A DNA stretch of 64,000 nt, from positions 48,079 through 112,078 of the forward strand of contig VZTG01010064.1 of the NCBI GenBank assembly GCA_013397845.1, given 5' to 3'. Below the pieces are notes generated by a model that had not been told where the DNA came from, searched no databases, and saw only the letters and a list, made by a program, of their open reading frames with translations. Positions 12,180 to 24,774 of this stretch are shown one piece after another (position 1 is the first letter of the stretch; the number at the start of each line of letters is the position of its first letter). Source of the DNA: Melanocharis versteri (lineage: Eukaryota > Chordata > Aves > Passeriformes > Melanocharitidae). The translations under genes and the position numbers were made by a program.

Positions 12180-12591
12180 TCAACAAGTCAGGATGATGCC
12201 ATTCCATTCACCCAAGGCCGACCAGTAGGAAGGCAGAAGATGGGCTCGCAGAAGCCACATGCAAACAAAGCACACTTTATGCTCCATGTATATACATATA
12301 CACTGCTGTCTGCATGGATCACAGACAGATGCACTCAGAGCACTCACAGAAGCGTAGACGGCAACAGTCCCAACCAGCTCCTCTTTCTGACTGAGCAAGA
12401 TGGGGGCCCGTAAGTGATAATACACATGCACATTTATTTGTATGAGCTCAGCCCCTCCAACAGCCTGTTTCAGACCCACAGCCTGCCCAGCAAGCGCATT
12501 TGGATCTCAGTCTCACCAGTTCCTGGCACTGGCACATACAGTTCCCAAGACAACAACCTCACTGCAGCTTCTGGTGCAGACCATTGTAAAC
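12180..12591. other. Moderately GC-rich segment, unidentified
   Basis: GC is higher than in the flanks and overlapping 60-100 codon frames occur on both strands, none resembling a known protein. It may be an old LTR or other repeat ending at the CA microsatellite, but I see no terminal TG/CA pair with a duplication. Confidence 0.3.
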
Positions 12592-12592
12592 C

Positions 12593-12624
12593 CACACACA
12601 CCGACACACACACACACACACACA
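12593..12624. repeat. (CA)n microsatellite, interrupted
   Basis: CA units run across this span, interrupted by 'ccga' near 12601-12604. Confidence 0.95.
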
Positions 12625-12639
12625 GAGTTGAGTAAATGA

Positions 12640-15600
12640 GCAACTCTAGAGTTAGTATCCATCACAATTAAAATTATTGTATTCAGTAGAATGTAGGAAA
12701 TGTACTAATTTCTTAGTCAACAAAGAATTGTATTTTGTTAGCCTGAGCCCCACATTGCAATTTTGAAAGGATAAAGACTAGCATTTAGAAATAAAACTGG
12801 GAGTGGCAGCTATAGACAAAAGCAATATCAAACTGACACTATTTTCACTAAGGCAATAAGTCTGTTTATTAGTGCCCATGGTTTTCCTCCACTAAAATCA
12901 ATAGCAAACACTACATTCATTTCCAGTGCCCTACAACGAGAAGACATGAAATAATCTTCTTCTGTTAACAATTTTTTTCAGACAGTTGGTAACACTTGGC
13001 AATTTGGTAAATCTGTTTAACATTTTGCTTTTTCCAGATTAAGAAAGTTGTAAAGTAATCTATTTTCCTATGCAAATTTGTATTACTTGTTGATGATAAA
13101 AAATTAACTTTAAAGTAACATGTTAGAATTTAGATATTAGCCATTTTTAATATAAAATAAAAATGAATATGGAATATTTTTATAAATTTGCACTTTTTCA
13201 AAATTATAGGATTAAAACATAAGTAGCAAGCATGGTAAAATGTGCATACACAGAGTGTGATGAAGAAGATAACCTGAGGAAATTTCCACATGGCTGTTCA
13301 CTGGAAGAAGAAAAAGCAAAACATGAATAATCTCCAATTCATATCTTATTTAAAGGAATTTCCTTTCCATGGGTAGTCTGTGTTTCCCTCTATAACAATG
13401 GATATGCAGAACAAATCAGTGTCTGGTTCTTGAGGTCATCCTTTTCAGGATATGTTCATGAACTAATTCCAAGTTGACTTAGAGATGAAAATATCTTTTC
13501 CTCCTTATAAACCTATGTAAGTTTAGTTACTATTTCACAAAGATAAGAAGGTATTATTTTTTTCCTGTATCTGACTTTTGGAAGAAAATAACTTCTCGAG
13601 TTGTTTTCGGAAATAATTTCATGATTTCAAATTGAAATGAAATAATTTATCAATTAAGTAAAGAATCTGTGGTGTAATTATGCAGGAATATTTTTCATCA
13701 GCATTACTGAAAAAGTCATGCAGTATTTTACAGGTCAAAGTACAGATAATTTCAAGTTCACTTCCTGAAACATGAAGTTCGAGCTAATATTTCATATAGT
13801 TCAAGGATCATTCACTTTGTGACACCCTCACATTTAAAACCAGAATATTCCTAGATAGTTGCAGCAGAGGTGTGTTTTCTGTCAGAAGCTGCATGAAAGA
13901 GAATCACGGGGAACAGTTTGTTGGTTTAGTTTTTTTCCCTTTCCCATGACCAGAAGTCAAAAGCATTGTGTGGGAAGTGTTATCCCTCTAGAGAACAAAG
14001 AGGAATACACAAATATAACTTTTAACTTGGTGGATGCTGACTACTTCTGCTGGCTCCTTTGATGAAGAGTCTTAACAAACCAAACAACAAGTCATGATCT
14101 TATGCAATTTAACTTGTTGAAAATGGAAGAGCTTTAACTGGTCTGGTCACTATTTTCATCATCTAGACTGAACTCCAAAATACATACTCATACTGGTGAT
14201 GTTATCCATATGACAAACTTGAAAGAAGTCGGTGGGATTAATTATATAGTCATAACCAGCAATATGTCATTTGCAATCTAAAAAACTGAAATGATTGCAT
14301 GTTTTTAAATATATCCCCTCCCTTTTTTTTTTGTCACATTAAACTGAGATTATTCTCTCCCTTAACCATGATTTTAACAAGAAAGAATAAGAATATGCTA
14401 TCAATTTTTCTTCGAAAAAGATCCCTTTTCTCTAATAGCAGGTATTAAAACCCTAAATCCGCAACTAATGTTTGCTGGTTGGTCAAAGATTTGATCTGCA
14501 AGGAAAATACTATAAGAAAGCTGCCTGTGAAGTTAATATTCCTTTTAATGTTCATCGTCAGTAGAGATCATTGCGGTAAGATTTTATCAATGCTGTTTAA
14601 CATGCTGAGATCATAGCTGAAAAAGGTCACTACTTAGGATACTTTGGCCTGATATTAGTCTTAACTGCAGTTCTTGTATGCAAAAAGTTAAATAATCAGT
14701 AGATATTAATCAGTGCAAGGTGGAAGCAGACATACATGGCAATCAGTTGTTCACATACGTACTCACAAATGCACAAAGAGCCACAAAAAAAAAAAAAAAA
14801 AAGAAATAGCCCTTTGTGTTCAAGAGAAAGAATGAAAGAATGTCACTTTCTTGGCAGATAGATTTTTGAAGACTAGTATTTTAAACAGCTTTCTCTCATT
14901 GTATGTATTTTAAAAATTGTGAAAATACAACAGCAGAAAATTCTTGTATTAGTGTTGAGCCTTTGACAGAACACAAAATAAGAGAGACAAGTTAATATTT
15001 TTTTCTGGTTTACTACAGATGAATAATAATATTTCCACTGTCTAGAAGGCTCCAGGTCTTCTGTCATCCCATGAAATACGGGAAAACAATGTCTTGAAAG
15101 ACAGTAGGTTATAGCGCTCTAATTTCTGGTGTGCCTTTCAAAACAGTTGCTATGTAAACAAAAAAATTTTGAAGAAAAAGAAATAAAGGTCTTTCAAAGA
15201 AAAAAATGCTTCTCATTCTTATAGGATCAGCTATATGATCGTTTTAAATTATTGCTGCATACAGAGTAGGATGGAAGAAGAAAATGTGAATTGTAGTGCC
15301 TCCAAAGTACATCATCAGAAGAGGGCAAAAACTAGTGGAAAGAAGCAAAGAGACTTACTGGACCATGTGAAAACATATGTAGTAATACCAGAAGCATTGA
15401 AATAGTTTTGTATAAATATTTTTGTTTAAAACAGTTCCAGCTCTGGATTATGTTGCTATCACTATTAGCTAAGCTACATAAATTGCTAAATAGTCACTTG
15501 TTCTAGCTGACAAAAGAGTTTAATAGTGTCCCATTTGATATGTATGGTCCTCAGCTAACATTTATTCGGCAACTTGGCCATAAGGTCTACTGAGAATTTC

Positions 15601-16427
15601 AGGACAAAATCCCATTTGAAATCAAAGGGATCAGATATCAGATAATCCTGACTTTCCCAGTACCTATCTTTATTGTTCAGCTAATATCTTGGTCACTAGT
15701 AAACGAACAGAAAGGAAATCTTCCTAGCAGGAAATAGGGAAGGCAATGAAATGACCTTAAAATATTATAGAGTTTAAGATTCAATTTCAAATCTAAAATC
15801 AACCTTTTGATTTTTATTTTTACTTGTTACAGATTTTGTCCTTTACTTTGAGTCATATATACATATCATACTGGTAGTGCTGTATTCTCTCAACCTTAAT
15901 TTAAGTGAATCATAAAGTCTGTGAAATTAGATTATTTTTAGGGAATCAAGGTAAATGATCCACCTGCTTTTTTGGAATCAATACAGATAAAACTTATTTT
16001 TCCAAAGTTTTAAATTATAAAGTACAGAAGGTGAATGGTGCCTCAGCTCTTGAAAACTCTTTAAGGGATTAAGGTGATTAGCCAGAGTTGAAACTTCTAT
16101 AAAGGTTTTTATATTCATGCCAAACAGAGCTGGAGATGCCTAAAGTTGTAAGATTTTATACTTATGCTTATTTAATTGACACATTCATTTAACATCAATT
16201 CATTCAACTGATAACTATCTATTTAGAAGTCATATGGGGCCAATTCTCCTCCAGGTTACGTTGCTTTAAATCTGAGTAATGGCATTCAAATTAACAGGCT
16301 TAGTTGCATTAGTGATGGCTTTTTATATGAATAATTCCTTCTAGAAACCATGTCTTTAATTACAATTTTTTTAAAACACACACATATATGTTTGTCTTTA
16401 ATGATTCTGTGGTCAGTTTACTTCAGT
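12640..16427. other. Unique AT-rich DNA, 3.8 kb, no gene seen
   Basis: No recognised repeat except a run of 18 A near 14786-14803. Open frames such as 13859-14062 (forward) and 14873-15067 (reverse) are short and featureless. Confidence 0.5.
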
Positions 16428-16958
16428 GCAGGGGATGGTTTTGCAGAGATATCACTGACTGCCATCACGTGGCATGTACAGCACAACCAGGAGATCAGGC
16501 CCAGCCAGCATGCATTTGTGAAAGGCGGGTCCTTCTTGACCAACCTGATCTCCTTCTATGACCAGATGTCCAAGAAGGCCAATGGCATCCTGGCTTGTAT
16601 CAGTCATAATGTGGCCAGCAGGATTAGAGAAGAGATCATCCCTCTGGACTTGGCACAGGTGAGGCCGTATCTTGAATCCACTGGTCACTTTTGGGTCACT
16701 TATGGCAAGAAAGACATTTTGGTGCTGGAGCATATCCAGAGAAGGGCAAGAGAGCTGGTGAAGGGTCTGGAGCAAATGTCTGACATGGAGCAGCTGAGGG
16801 AGCTGGGAAAAGGAGGCTCTGGAGAAATCTTACTGGTTTCTACAACGATCTGGGTTGAGGGTGTACTCAGGTGGGATTTGGCCCCTTCTCCTAGGAAACA
16901 GGTGACGGAGAAGAAATGGCCTCAGATTGCTTCAGAGGAGGTTTATATTGGATATTAG
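16350..16958 (+). pseudogene. In-frame internally deleted CR1 ORF2 remnant, 202 codons open
   Basis: A single open frame joins CR1 reverse-transcriptase residues (from about codon 30) to the CR1 C-terminal domain across a deletion that kept the frame. The catalytic motifs A (YLDFSKAFD) and C (FADD) both lie in the missing part, so no enzyme activity is possible. The first ~25 codons are flanking sequence, not CR1. The open frame is more likely a lucky in-frame deletion than a maintained gene. The 107-codon frame on the other strand is its shadow. Confidence 0.75.
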
Positions 16959-17010
16959 GAAGAATTTCTTCATGGAGAAGATTGTCAAGCACTGGAACAT
17001 GCTGCCCAGG
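16428..17010 (+). mobile_element. CR1: CR1 LINE, internally deleted, forward orientation
   Basis: The left part encodes the reverse transcriptase fingers region ('AITWHVQHNQEIRPSQHAF', 'LTNLISFYDQM'). It then jumps near 16563-16572 straight to the C-terminal part of ORF2 ('KKANGILACISHNVASR', 'ILVLEHIQRRARELVKGLE'). Next come the ORF2 end and 3' UTR ('aggaagaatttcttcatgg', 'gcactggaacatgctgccc'). The middle of the reverse transcriptase is missing and the final 3' tail has also been lost. Confidence 0.88.
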
Positions 17011-17830
17011 GAAGGTGAACCCTTAAAAAGCAACAAAACCACAGTACAAAAAATAGATTAAATACATGTCTTTAAGGAGGGGGTTAATTACATTTGCAGC
17101 ATATGCCTTAAACACTTGTTTGGTGGCGAAACTTGCATAAAACACCACAGGTGCCTACGCATAAGCTGCAAAAGCAAACAAGTTTCAGTGTGGAGGCAGG
17201 ACCAAACCTGATAATTTTTCAGGCAAACACTCCATCGTGCTGTGTTATAGAACAGTGGCATAACCGCGCTAGTGCAAGAAGTGGGATTACAAATAGGACA
17301 CTTCATTTTGGGGTGTCCTGGGAAACCCAGAATTTTATTGTATTCCATATCTATCTGTGCCTGAAACTGTCACTGTCTTTTTAGCACCCAACAGCATGCC
17401 CAGAAAGGAAACTGCAGGGCTGGGGGTTTCCAGGGGTCCTCTTAAAGAGTAGGAGAAAGCAGGCAGAGTTCTCTTGCCTCTCTCTTGCCTTTTGGCTTTA
17501 CTTGCAAATGTAGCAACTCTAGAAACTGCATTTCACAATGGAAAGCAGTTTCAAAGTGAAATTTGCAGCTCCTGTTGATAGTGTGAATCCAGAGCAGATC
17601 CAGGGTAGGGCCACCACTCGTTGGTGCTTGAGAGTCCAGATCTTTCTCCTCCCCGCATTGGAACAGGGATCCAAGTCAGCAGCACCAACACCAGTGGAGT
17701 CCTGCAGGCCATCAGGAGGCAGCAAGTGGCAGCACTGACCACACATGGCAGCAATTTCAATCTGTCAGAGACTGGGTAAGTTTGACATCTCAAAAGAATG
17801 CCTCTGTGTGTGTGTGCAAAATTCTAGAAT
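17011..17830. other. Unidentified segment between two CR1 pieces
   Basis: GC is above the window average, with short frames in several registers and no recognised domain. It could be an old LTR or other insertion that separated CR1 pieces. However, the CR1 pieces on each side overlap in content (both contain 'ttgcttcagaggaggttta'), so they are separate copies and not one split element. Confidence 0.35.
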
Positions 17831-17834
17831 TCTA

Positions 17835-17920
17835 GAAACAAGTGACAGAATAAGAGGAGATGGCTTCAAGTTGCTTCAGAGGAGGTTTAGATTGGATAGT
17901 AGGAAGAATTTCTTCTGACT
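17835..17920 (+). mobile_element. CR1: CR1 fragment, forward orientation
   Basis: 'gaaacaagtgacagaataag', 'atggcttcaagttgcttcag' and 'ggatagtaggaagaatttct' match the end of CR1 ORF2 and the start of its 3' region. The match stops abruptly after 'cttc'. Confidence 0.8.
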
Positions 17921-18109
17921 TTGCATGTTTCCATTAATTCATTACTAGAGACCACGAAGGAAGATAGACAATTAATGAACAATATATCAAAATTTCATCC
18001 ATGTAGCTGAACAGCACATGTAAATGTCATGCTTAGAAGTACAGCATCTCAAAGCTTTTTAAGATGAGGAAAGTTTTTACAAAGGTAAACTATATGAATC
18101 GCATTTAAC

Positions 18110-18115
18110 TGGTGC
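18110..18115. repeat. Target site duplication TGGTGC, left copy
   Basis: It directly precedes the LTR's TG at 18116 and is repeated at 18786-18791. Confidence 0.9.
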
Positions 18116-18785
18116 TGTCACTTGCGCTGGCCTTGACCAGCCCAGCAGGCCAGCGAAGGACTTGCGAGAGTGAGAGCGCCTGGACAGTGTCAGCTCCTAG
18201 CTCTTAGAAGAGGCTTTCGCTTTCATCAGCGTCCGTCCTCTGCGCGCTGTCCGCTGTTAGCTCTTAAAAGAGCTGTTCGCCTTCAGCTCTATGCAGGCTT
18301 GACCGCAAGACGATGTCGCTGCAAGACCGATGTGGACGAAGAAGGAGAGAGGAGACTGTTGTCTGCAGTTTCCGAATCCTTTATTCCCCAGGCAGGAGAA
18401 CGTAGAGACACAAAGGGGAGCAGACAAAGAGCCCAACAGTAATGGGACAAGGGTTCCTATACAGTAGCAAAAAGGGGGAGGAGAAAAGGGGAAAACCAAT
18501 AGGGGTTTGATGGGTTGTGACATGTAACCAATAGGGAGAGAGCAGGGAGGGACATATTTAAACTAACCAATGGGGGAAGTAACAGAACAGAACTTTCTGG
18601 CAACAAATTGGATAAACATTAACTGGGAGGAACTCTGGGAGATTACCTAAGGCTGACAGATCGAGGGTGCGGTTCCTTCTACAGCCTCAGCCTCACCTTC
18701 AGATTCACTTTCCCTATTAGGGAAATCAATCCAGTTTATTTCTTCATTGGCCCTAAATCTGAAGGCAGGTTGGGCCACCGTAACA
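18116..18785 (-). mobile_element. ERVK-type solo LTR, 670 bp, reverse orientation (copy 1)
   Basis: It runs from TGTCACTTGC (18116) to ...CACCGTAACA (18785), with a perfect 6-bp duplication TGGTGC on both sides. Sense is the reverse strand: the poly-A signal AATAAA is the complement of TTTATT at 18380-18385. The U5 side (left) holds two diverged units with GCTCTTaaAAGAGC-like inverted repeats (18200-18213 and 18260-18273). It is clearly homologous along its length to the LTR at 44492-45218. The promoter region reads 'cctatacag' on the forward strand where the other copy has a clean TATATA, so its TATA box is damaged. No internal proviral sequence is present. Confidence 0.92.
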
Positions 18786-18791
18786 TGGTGC
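18786..18791. repeat. Target site duplication TGGTGC, right copy
   Basis: This is a perfect match to 18110-18115. Confidence 0.9.
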
Positions 18792-21175
18792 AATTGTATT
18801 ATTTATAGTGGCAAAAAAATATCCCTTTTTTACTCCATAATGGAATAAAAAATATAAAACTTAATGTGACAGCAATCATATATTGATAATCCTCATTTTA
18901 TAACTTGGACAGATATAATTTAGCAAGGAAAATCCCACATGCTGAAAGGAAAAATATGCTCCTACTCTTTTTTTCTTTTTTAAAAAAAAAATTATCGTTG
19001 TTTTATTAGTTGCATGACATCATCTAGTCCTGAATAAAATACTTCATGATGCAATATTCTGTTCAAGCTACCTACCTTCCTTATATTGGGTTTCACAGTG
19101 CTTTTGACTAAAGTGTCTCACCTTTTTCTGAGAACAGATTACCCAAAACCAAATCACTTCTTCCATACTAAAAAAAGCACTTTTCTTTTCCCTCCGTGAA
19201 ATTTTGTTGCCTCCTGAATTTGGTTAGAAGATCACGGAATTGACAGAGGCATTAACCATAAGTTAAAGCTCTGCCATTGCAGCCCATGTAAAATCAAGCC
19301 AAAATCAGCAAAGGACCAATAATTTACTTGTACTCATCTATTTGTGTCTGGCAAGTGAAATAAAATGAGTACTGGTCTCTGGGGAAAGAGTTTCTTCTTT
19401 TCCATGAAACTGAATTTCCCACTGTCCAACATGCAGTGAAAATTGGTCCATTTGTGTTCTTATCAACAGTGATGCTAGAGCAAAGGGTGGAAGCAAAGGC
19501 TTTAGATTCTGCCATGACTAGAAAACGCTGATCACAGGAAGCCTTGATAGGTTCACTATAGTAGTGTAAGGCAAACAAAGGAATAGGATATGAGGCGTGA
19601 AGATACAGATAGAAAAACCAGCATCACCAGTAGCCGATATAATATAATTGCTTCCTGTTTTTCCATTACTTCATGCATTACAGATCTGGCCTGTTAGTTT
19701 AAAAATCTTAACACTGACAGTATCACAGTGGGTGTCAAAATGATATATTCAAAAGTGAGGAACATCAGAATAAGGCGTTGTTTCTTTTACTTAGATGTCA
19801 GTTTTCAAATGAATGATCAGACTGCTCTACTTACTGTAACATAGAGTTATACCCTGCACACTGTTAAACCAGATTTATTGAATGGAGAATTATTTATTTG
19901 AGATCCTTCATCTGATCCAAGAATAGGAATATTTTCAAATAACATCACAGGGAAGAAATAGAACCATAATTTTCAAAGAATGCCTATGCAACAGAAGTCA
20001 TATGAAAAACTGGGCAAGTCACCAGCAGAGCTACACCATAATATTTGCCCTGTGGGTATTTTGTCATTTACTTAATAGTTAACATAGGGACACCATAGTG
20101 GATCAATATATCAACACTACAGTAAAGACACCACTGTTATAGTGGTGAAAGTGCTAGGAGTTAACAGCTACAGCTGAAGCAGATTTACAGCTGAGCTTTC
20201 AACAGACCAAGTAACTTGCAACACTCAGGGTATTGAGTAATCCACACATTGCTGAATGTTCACTGAGAATTTTCAGAATTAATAGGAATTTTGTAAGTCT
20301 TTCAGACGCTTAATGTTTAAAATAAAACACCCCAGAAAACTGTATTTTAAGAGCATCGATCTCCAAAACCACACATGTTATTAAATTTAACAAATGCAAT
20401 AACAAACTGTAGGCTGGATCAGGATTTATCTCAAGGCACATAATAAAGAACAGCCCTGTCCAGAGTCTTGTTCATAAACCTTGATACTCATAAAGAGCTT
20501 TCCAAAGGCAAAAGGGCAACCTGCACAATTTACTTGCATCATGCTTCTATGTCTATCTTACTGCATCTTTATAGCTTAATGAAAAATGTTTCTGCAAGAT
20601 AAATTTGATCCAGAAAATTATATTACTTACAAAGAGAAGTAAGCCTGGAAACTCTATTTGTGTTACTTGGAATTCTAGTTCACGCTTTTACAGCTTCATT
20701 TGAAAGTGCTTAATCTATTCAACAGAAGAAATCTAGGAGGCCTCCTGTATCTCTCTGATTTGTGACCATAACAGCTGACACAAACATCAGGTGATAAACA
20801 TCAGATGGATTATGTGAATGCTGCTTGACATTAGAAAATAAATACTTTCAGTATGTATGACTGAAACAGCAGTCGTGCTGCCCCTTCTCTGTACTCTGTC
20901 ACTTGCAGTAGTGAAGCAGGGTGACCACAGGACACATAGCGGTGATTTTACTGGGGCTGTGCAAGCTTGCGATTTGCCAGGCAACCGTCACTGTTCTCTC
21001 TCAAGACAGATATCATTTCAAGCTCACGAAGTAACAGCCTTATGTTTCATTGTTATGACATTAATGGCCCCTCTATCACTAATAACCTGGAAGTTTAGAA
21101 AGATATACTGATTTCTGGTTTTATTAATTAGGATAAATAATAATGCCTTTCAACATTCCCCTAAAAACTGTGAAG
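18792..21175. other. Unique AT-rich DNA, 2.4 kb, no gene seen
   Basis: No recognised repeats. The 84-codon frames at 19324-19578 (reverse) and 20857-21111 (forward) show no known domain. Confidence 0.5.
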
Positions 21176-21180
21176 CCACT

Positions 21181-21744
21181 TGTGGTGGGTTAACACCAGC
21201 CAGCAACCAAATACCACACAGTCACTTGCTCAGTCCCCCATCAGCAGGATTGTGGAGAGAATTGGAAGGCTGACAGCTAGAAAACTGGTGTGTTGCGACA
21301 AAGTTTAATAGGGAAAACAAAATTCGCACATGCAAGAAAAGCAAAAACCAAGGAATTAATTCACTGCTTCCCATGGGTAGGCAGGTATTCAGCCATCTCC
21401 AGGAGAGCAAGGCTCCATTACATGTAGCAGTTACTTGGAGAGATGTTCCTTCATTCCGCCTTCTCCTCTCAGCTTATAGACTGAGCATGATGTCATATGG
21501 TGTGCAATATTTCTTTGGTGTTTTTGGGTCAGCTATCCCAGATATGCGCCCTCCCAACTTCCAATGCAACCCCAGCCTCCTTGCCATTGTGGCAGTATGA
21601 CTAGCAGAACAGGCCTTGGCTCTGTGTAAGGCCTGTTCAGCAATAATGAAAACATCTCTCTCTGTGCTCAGCATGAATGCAAAATACAGCCCCATACCAG
21701 CCACTGTGAAAAAAATTAACTCTACACCAGCCAAAACCAACCCA
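21181..21744 (-). mobile_element. ERVL-type LTR, about 564 bp, reverse orientation
   Basis: Read on the reverse strand it starts TGGGTTGGTTTTGGCTGG, then 'tagagttaatttttttcaca' and 'ggctggtatggggctg'. It has a 'ccatatgacatcatgctcag' stretch and ends ...CACCACA at 21181. This order matches an ERVL-like LTR of neoavian birds that I recall as beginning TGTGCTGGTTTTGGCTGGGA. The flanking 5-mers are CCACT (21176-21180) and CCATT (21745-21749), an imperfect duplication that fits the 5-bp habit of ERVL. The 110-codon reverse frame at 21474-21806 is translated LTR and not a gene. Confidence 0.8.
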
Positions 21745-21924
21745 CCATTAAAGATGGCCACAGAAAATCCATCCCTTTCCTGCTGAAAGGAGTACACCTG
21801 TTCCAAGCTAACTGCCTTCCCAGGTGGTTCGGGCTGAAAGCAACGACCAGTGTGACAACACTTCTGTGTTCAGGGTAAATTTACTGACTTACAGCCAGGG
21901 ACTCAAAACTTGCAAACATAGAGT

Positions 21925-22312
21925 GCAAATCTTATGAGGGATGAGGGAGCTGGGGTTGCTTATGCTGGTGAAAGGGAGACCTTATCACTTGCTACACAAC
22001 TACCCGAAAGGAAGTTGTAGTGAGGTGCGTGCCAGTCTCTTCTCCAGGTAAAAAGTGACAGGACAAGAGCAAATGGCCTCAATTTGCACCAGTGGAGGTT
22101 TAGATTAGGCAAACATTTTTTTGTGAAAAGGATAGTAAGGCATTGGAACAGACTGTCCAGAGAAAAAGTGAAGTCCCTGGAAGTATTCAAAACACATATG
22201 ACTATAGCTTGAGGACAGGGTTCAGTGGTGGTAGTGCTAGGTTAACCATTGAACCTGATGATCTGAAAGGTGTTTCCCAACCTTAAAGATTCTAGGATTT
22301 TATTATTTCTGG
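21925..22312 (+). mobile_element. CR1: CR1 LINE 3' end, forward orientation
   Basis: Landmarks are 'gggatgagggagctggggtt', 'aagtgacaggacaagagcaa', 'tggaggtttagattaggcaa', 'cattggaacagactgtccag', 'ggaagtattcaaaacacata', 'gaacctgatgatctgaaagg' and a diverged tail 'gattctaggattttatt'. This is an old copy, 5' truncated. Confidence 0.9.
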
Positions 22313-22984
22313 TGCTTTAATGGATCAAACTATAAAAACAAATGCCACTTCCACAGAACATGCAAGTCCCATTCACAGTGAAGTAAAGTGACCTTCTTAC
22401 AGTGACATTTAAGCTGTTGCTATCCAAGGATTTATGCCAGGATGAGTATGATTCTCTATGTGTATAGATAGGCAGTGAATCAATTTTACATTTGTTTGGC
22501 CCAGTGATTAACAAAATCACAGAACATAAATTTAAATGAAGTAATGCAAAAGACTGTTGACTTGTATAATATGAGATAAACTGAGATGATATACTTCTAA
22601 AATTTTAAACATTTTTAAAAATTTATATGCAATAAATCTCTTTTTTTGTTTTTCTTTGTAATTTACCTGTATGTGGCAAAAAATGTTTAATTTTTATCCT
22701 TTGTTGATGGAGAAGATTCGCATATAAAAAAAATATTTATATTAATAAAGCTCGAGGTGACTACAGAAGTAGTCAGTGTAGCAGATCTTACTTCCCCTCT
22801 TACATGTGAGGAATTAAAAATGCTGAATTTACATTAAGAATGCCAAAAGAAAAATGCGCCAGTGTATTTATAAATTAAAGGGCAACCATTTAGATAAATC
22901 ATATTCCTCTCAATTTGAAGCACATTAAAGAAAGAAGAGCCTAGTCATATACATAGAAACCTCTCTTTGGGCATCACAGTATAA
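22313..22984. other. AT-rich unique DNA between CR1 copies
   Basis: Nothing recognised. Frames here are short. Confidence 0.5.
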
Positions 22985-23455
22985 AGAAGGATACTAAAAG
23001 TTCAGAGAGCATCCAAAGAAAGGCTGTGAAGATGATGAAGAGTAGAGGGGAAGCCATACACAGGGTGGTTGAGATCACTTGGCTTGCTCAGTTGGGAGAA
23101 GAGGAGACTGAGGGCAGACCTCATTGCAGTTACAACTTCCTCATGAGGGGAAGAGGAAGGGCAAGCACTGATCTCTTCTCAGTGGTGACAGTGACAGCAC
23201 TCAGGGGAATGGCCTGAAGTTGTGTAGGGGGAGGTTTAGGTTGGGTATTAAAAAAGGTTTTTCACCCGGAGGGTGTTTGGGCACTGGAACAGGCTCCTCA
23301 CAACACCAGCCTGACAGAGCTCAAGAAGAGTTCGGACAGCACTCTGTCCAAAGACGCGTGGTGTGAGTCTTGGTGTTGTCCAGTGCAGGGCCAGGAGTTG
23401 AATTTGGTGATCCTTGTGGGTCCATTCCAGCTCAGGATATCCTATGATTCCATCA
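22985..23455 (+). mobile_element. CR1: CR1 LINE 3' end, forward orientation
   Basis: It runs from the C-terminal part of ORF2 ('gagcatccaaagaaaggctg', 'acctcattgcagttacaact', 'tcctcatgaggggaagagga') through the 3' UTR ('tgggcactggaacaggctcc') to the tail 'cattccagctcaggatatcc' and 'tatgattccat'. No intact frame remains. Confidence 0.93.
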
Positions 23456-24774
23456 TGAAAAAATTTTAGAGCCTACACAAAATAAGACGTAGGAAAAAAA
23501 ACAAACCCACAGGTTATGGGTCACTGAGCCAAAAGATTTCTCCATATTGCATTTTTTCTCCCTCTGGCACCCTTCTCTTTATCATAGTTACTCTTGGCTA
23601 CATTTTGTGAAATTGTTTACAATTGTGACACTAACAGTTTTGTTAAGATTCCACAGATAACACTTATATAGAACTAGGACAGATAGAAAATGTTGCAGAA
23701 AACTGCATAATGCCAGTAGTAATACAGAATGGAAACAAAAGATGGCTCTGAAACAGCAAATGTACAGAATCAAAAATAACCTAGTGGCTGTAAAAACCTT
23801 TGGAGATTTCAGAAACTCTCAAGCTTCTGAGTTTGAGTTTTAGGCTTTGGGTTTGGTGTTGTCAGTTTTTTGTTTTATTTCCAGTTAAAAATAACCCCCC
23901 CAAAATGTCTAAATTATGAAAAAGTGCAGATCTTAAGGTAAAATCCCCAAACCTTAGCCCACAAGGATATCAGTGCTCTATTTACAGTGAGCACTTTAAC
24001 AATAATCATTGGGTTTGTGTCACTTTCTTATACAGTCAGCCCTCGCTGATAAGCATTCACTTGGCTGCACTGCTTCCCATATCTACAACTCAATAAACGC
24101 TTTTACTCTTCCTTATGTTTACAAACACCCTGGCATCTGAATCTACCCATGAATACAGACAATCTGTCCTTCAACAGGATTCAGCAAATTCCTCTTGCCT
24201 TTTTTGCATACCTCATAAACCTAAAAAAGTATGATTGTTCTTACCTAAAAGTTTAAAAGTTTAGGTGTTTGAAATTAATAAATTTAGATTTAGAAAATAT
24301 AATCTCATTCATGCCTTCACTATCCTTCATCTTGACCATGGCAATTTCCTATTTATGATTACATCCACCCTACTGATTCAGCTCATAATTAGTTTGCTAA
24401 AATAATATTCATAGTCCTTATCACATCTAATTTTTTTGTTGAAGTTCTCAGACATTTATCAAATTTTATAACTAGACCTACAGCTGCTGTAGCCTAGCAC
24501 TCTCCCAGCAATGTCAATAGATAAAGGTCAATATATAATTGCAAAGAATCTTGTCCTCAATCATGTCGTCTTTCTTTTCACCTACCTCCACCTCTCCATT
24601 TCTGACATCTACATTTTTAGCTACCTCACAATATTTTCACCTTGTGCTAATAATTTTTTTTTTAAATCTGGTCCCCTTTTATTCTCAGAAGCCTCCTACT
24701 GTTGGTATTTTGCTTTTCTTGAAAATTCACACCACATGAAAACCCCTGAATGAAACAGGAAGTTCTGTCTTAAC
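23456..24774. other. AT-rich unique DNA, no gene seen
   Basis: No recognised repeat. The 80-codon forward frame at 24511-24753 is hydrophobic but AT-driven, with no family signature. Confidence 0.5.

Noticed and set aside
21181..21705. Alternative ERVL-type LTR end at 21699 with a perfect GCCACT duplication (21175-21180 and 21700-21705)
   Set aside because: The family consensus I recall continues past 21699 to '...ccagccaaaacca(g/a)c', so 21744 with a 5-bp imperfect duplication is more likely. The 6-bp match is probably chance.
21474..21806. 110-codon reverse-strand frame that looks like a membrane protein
   Set aside because: It translates the ERVL-type LTR at 21181-21744 plus flank. The hydrophobic stretch comes from the LTR's conserved 5' end, not from a gene.
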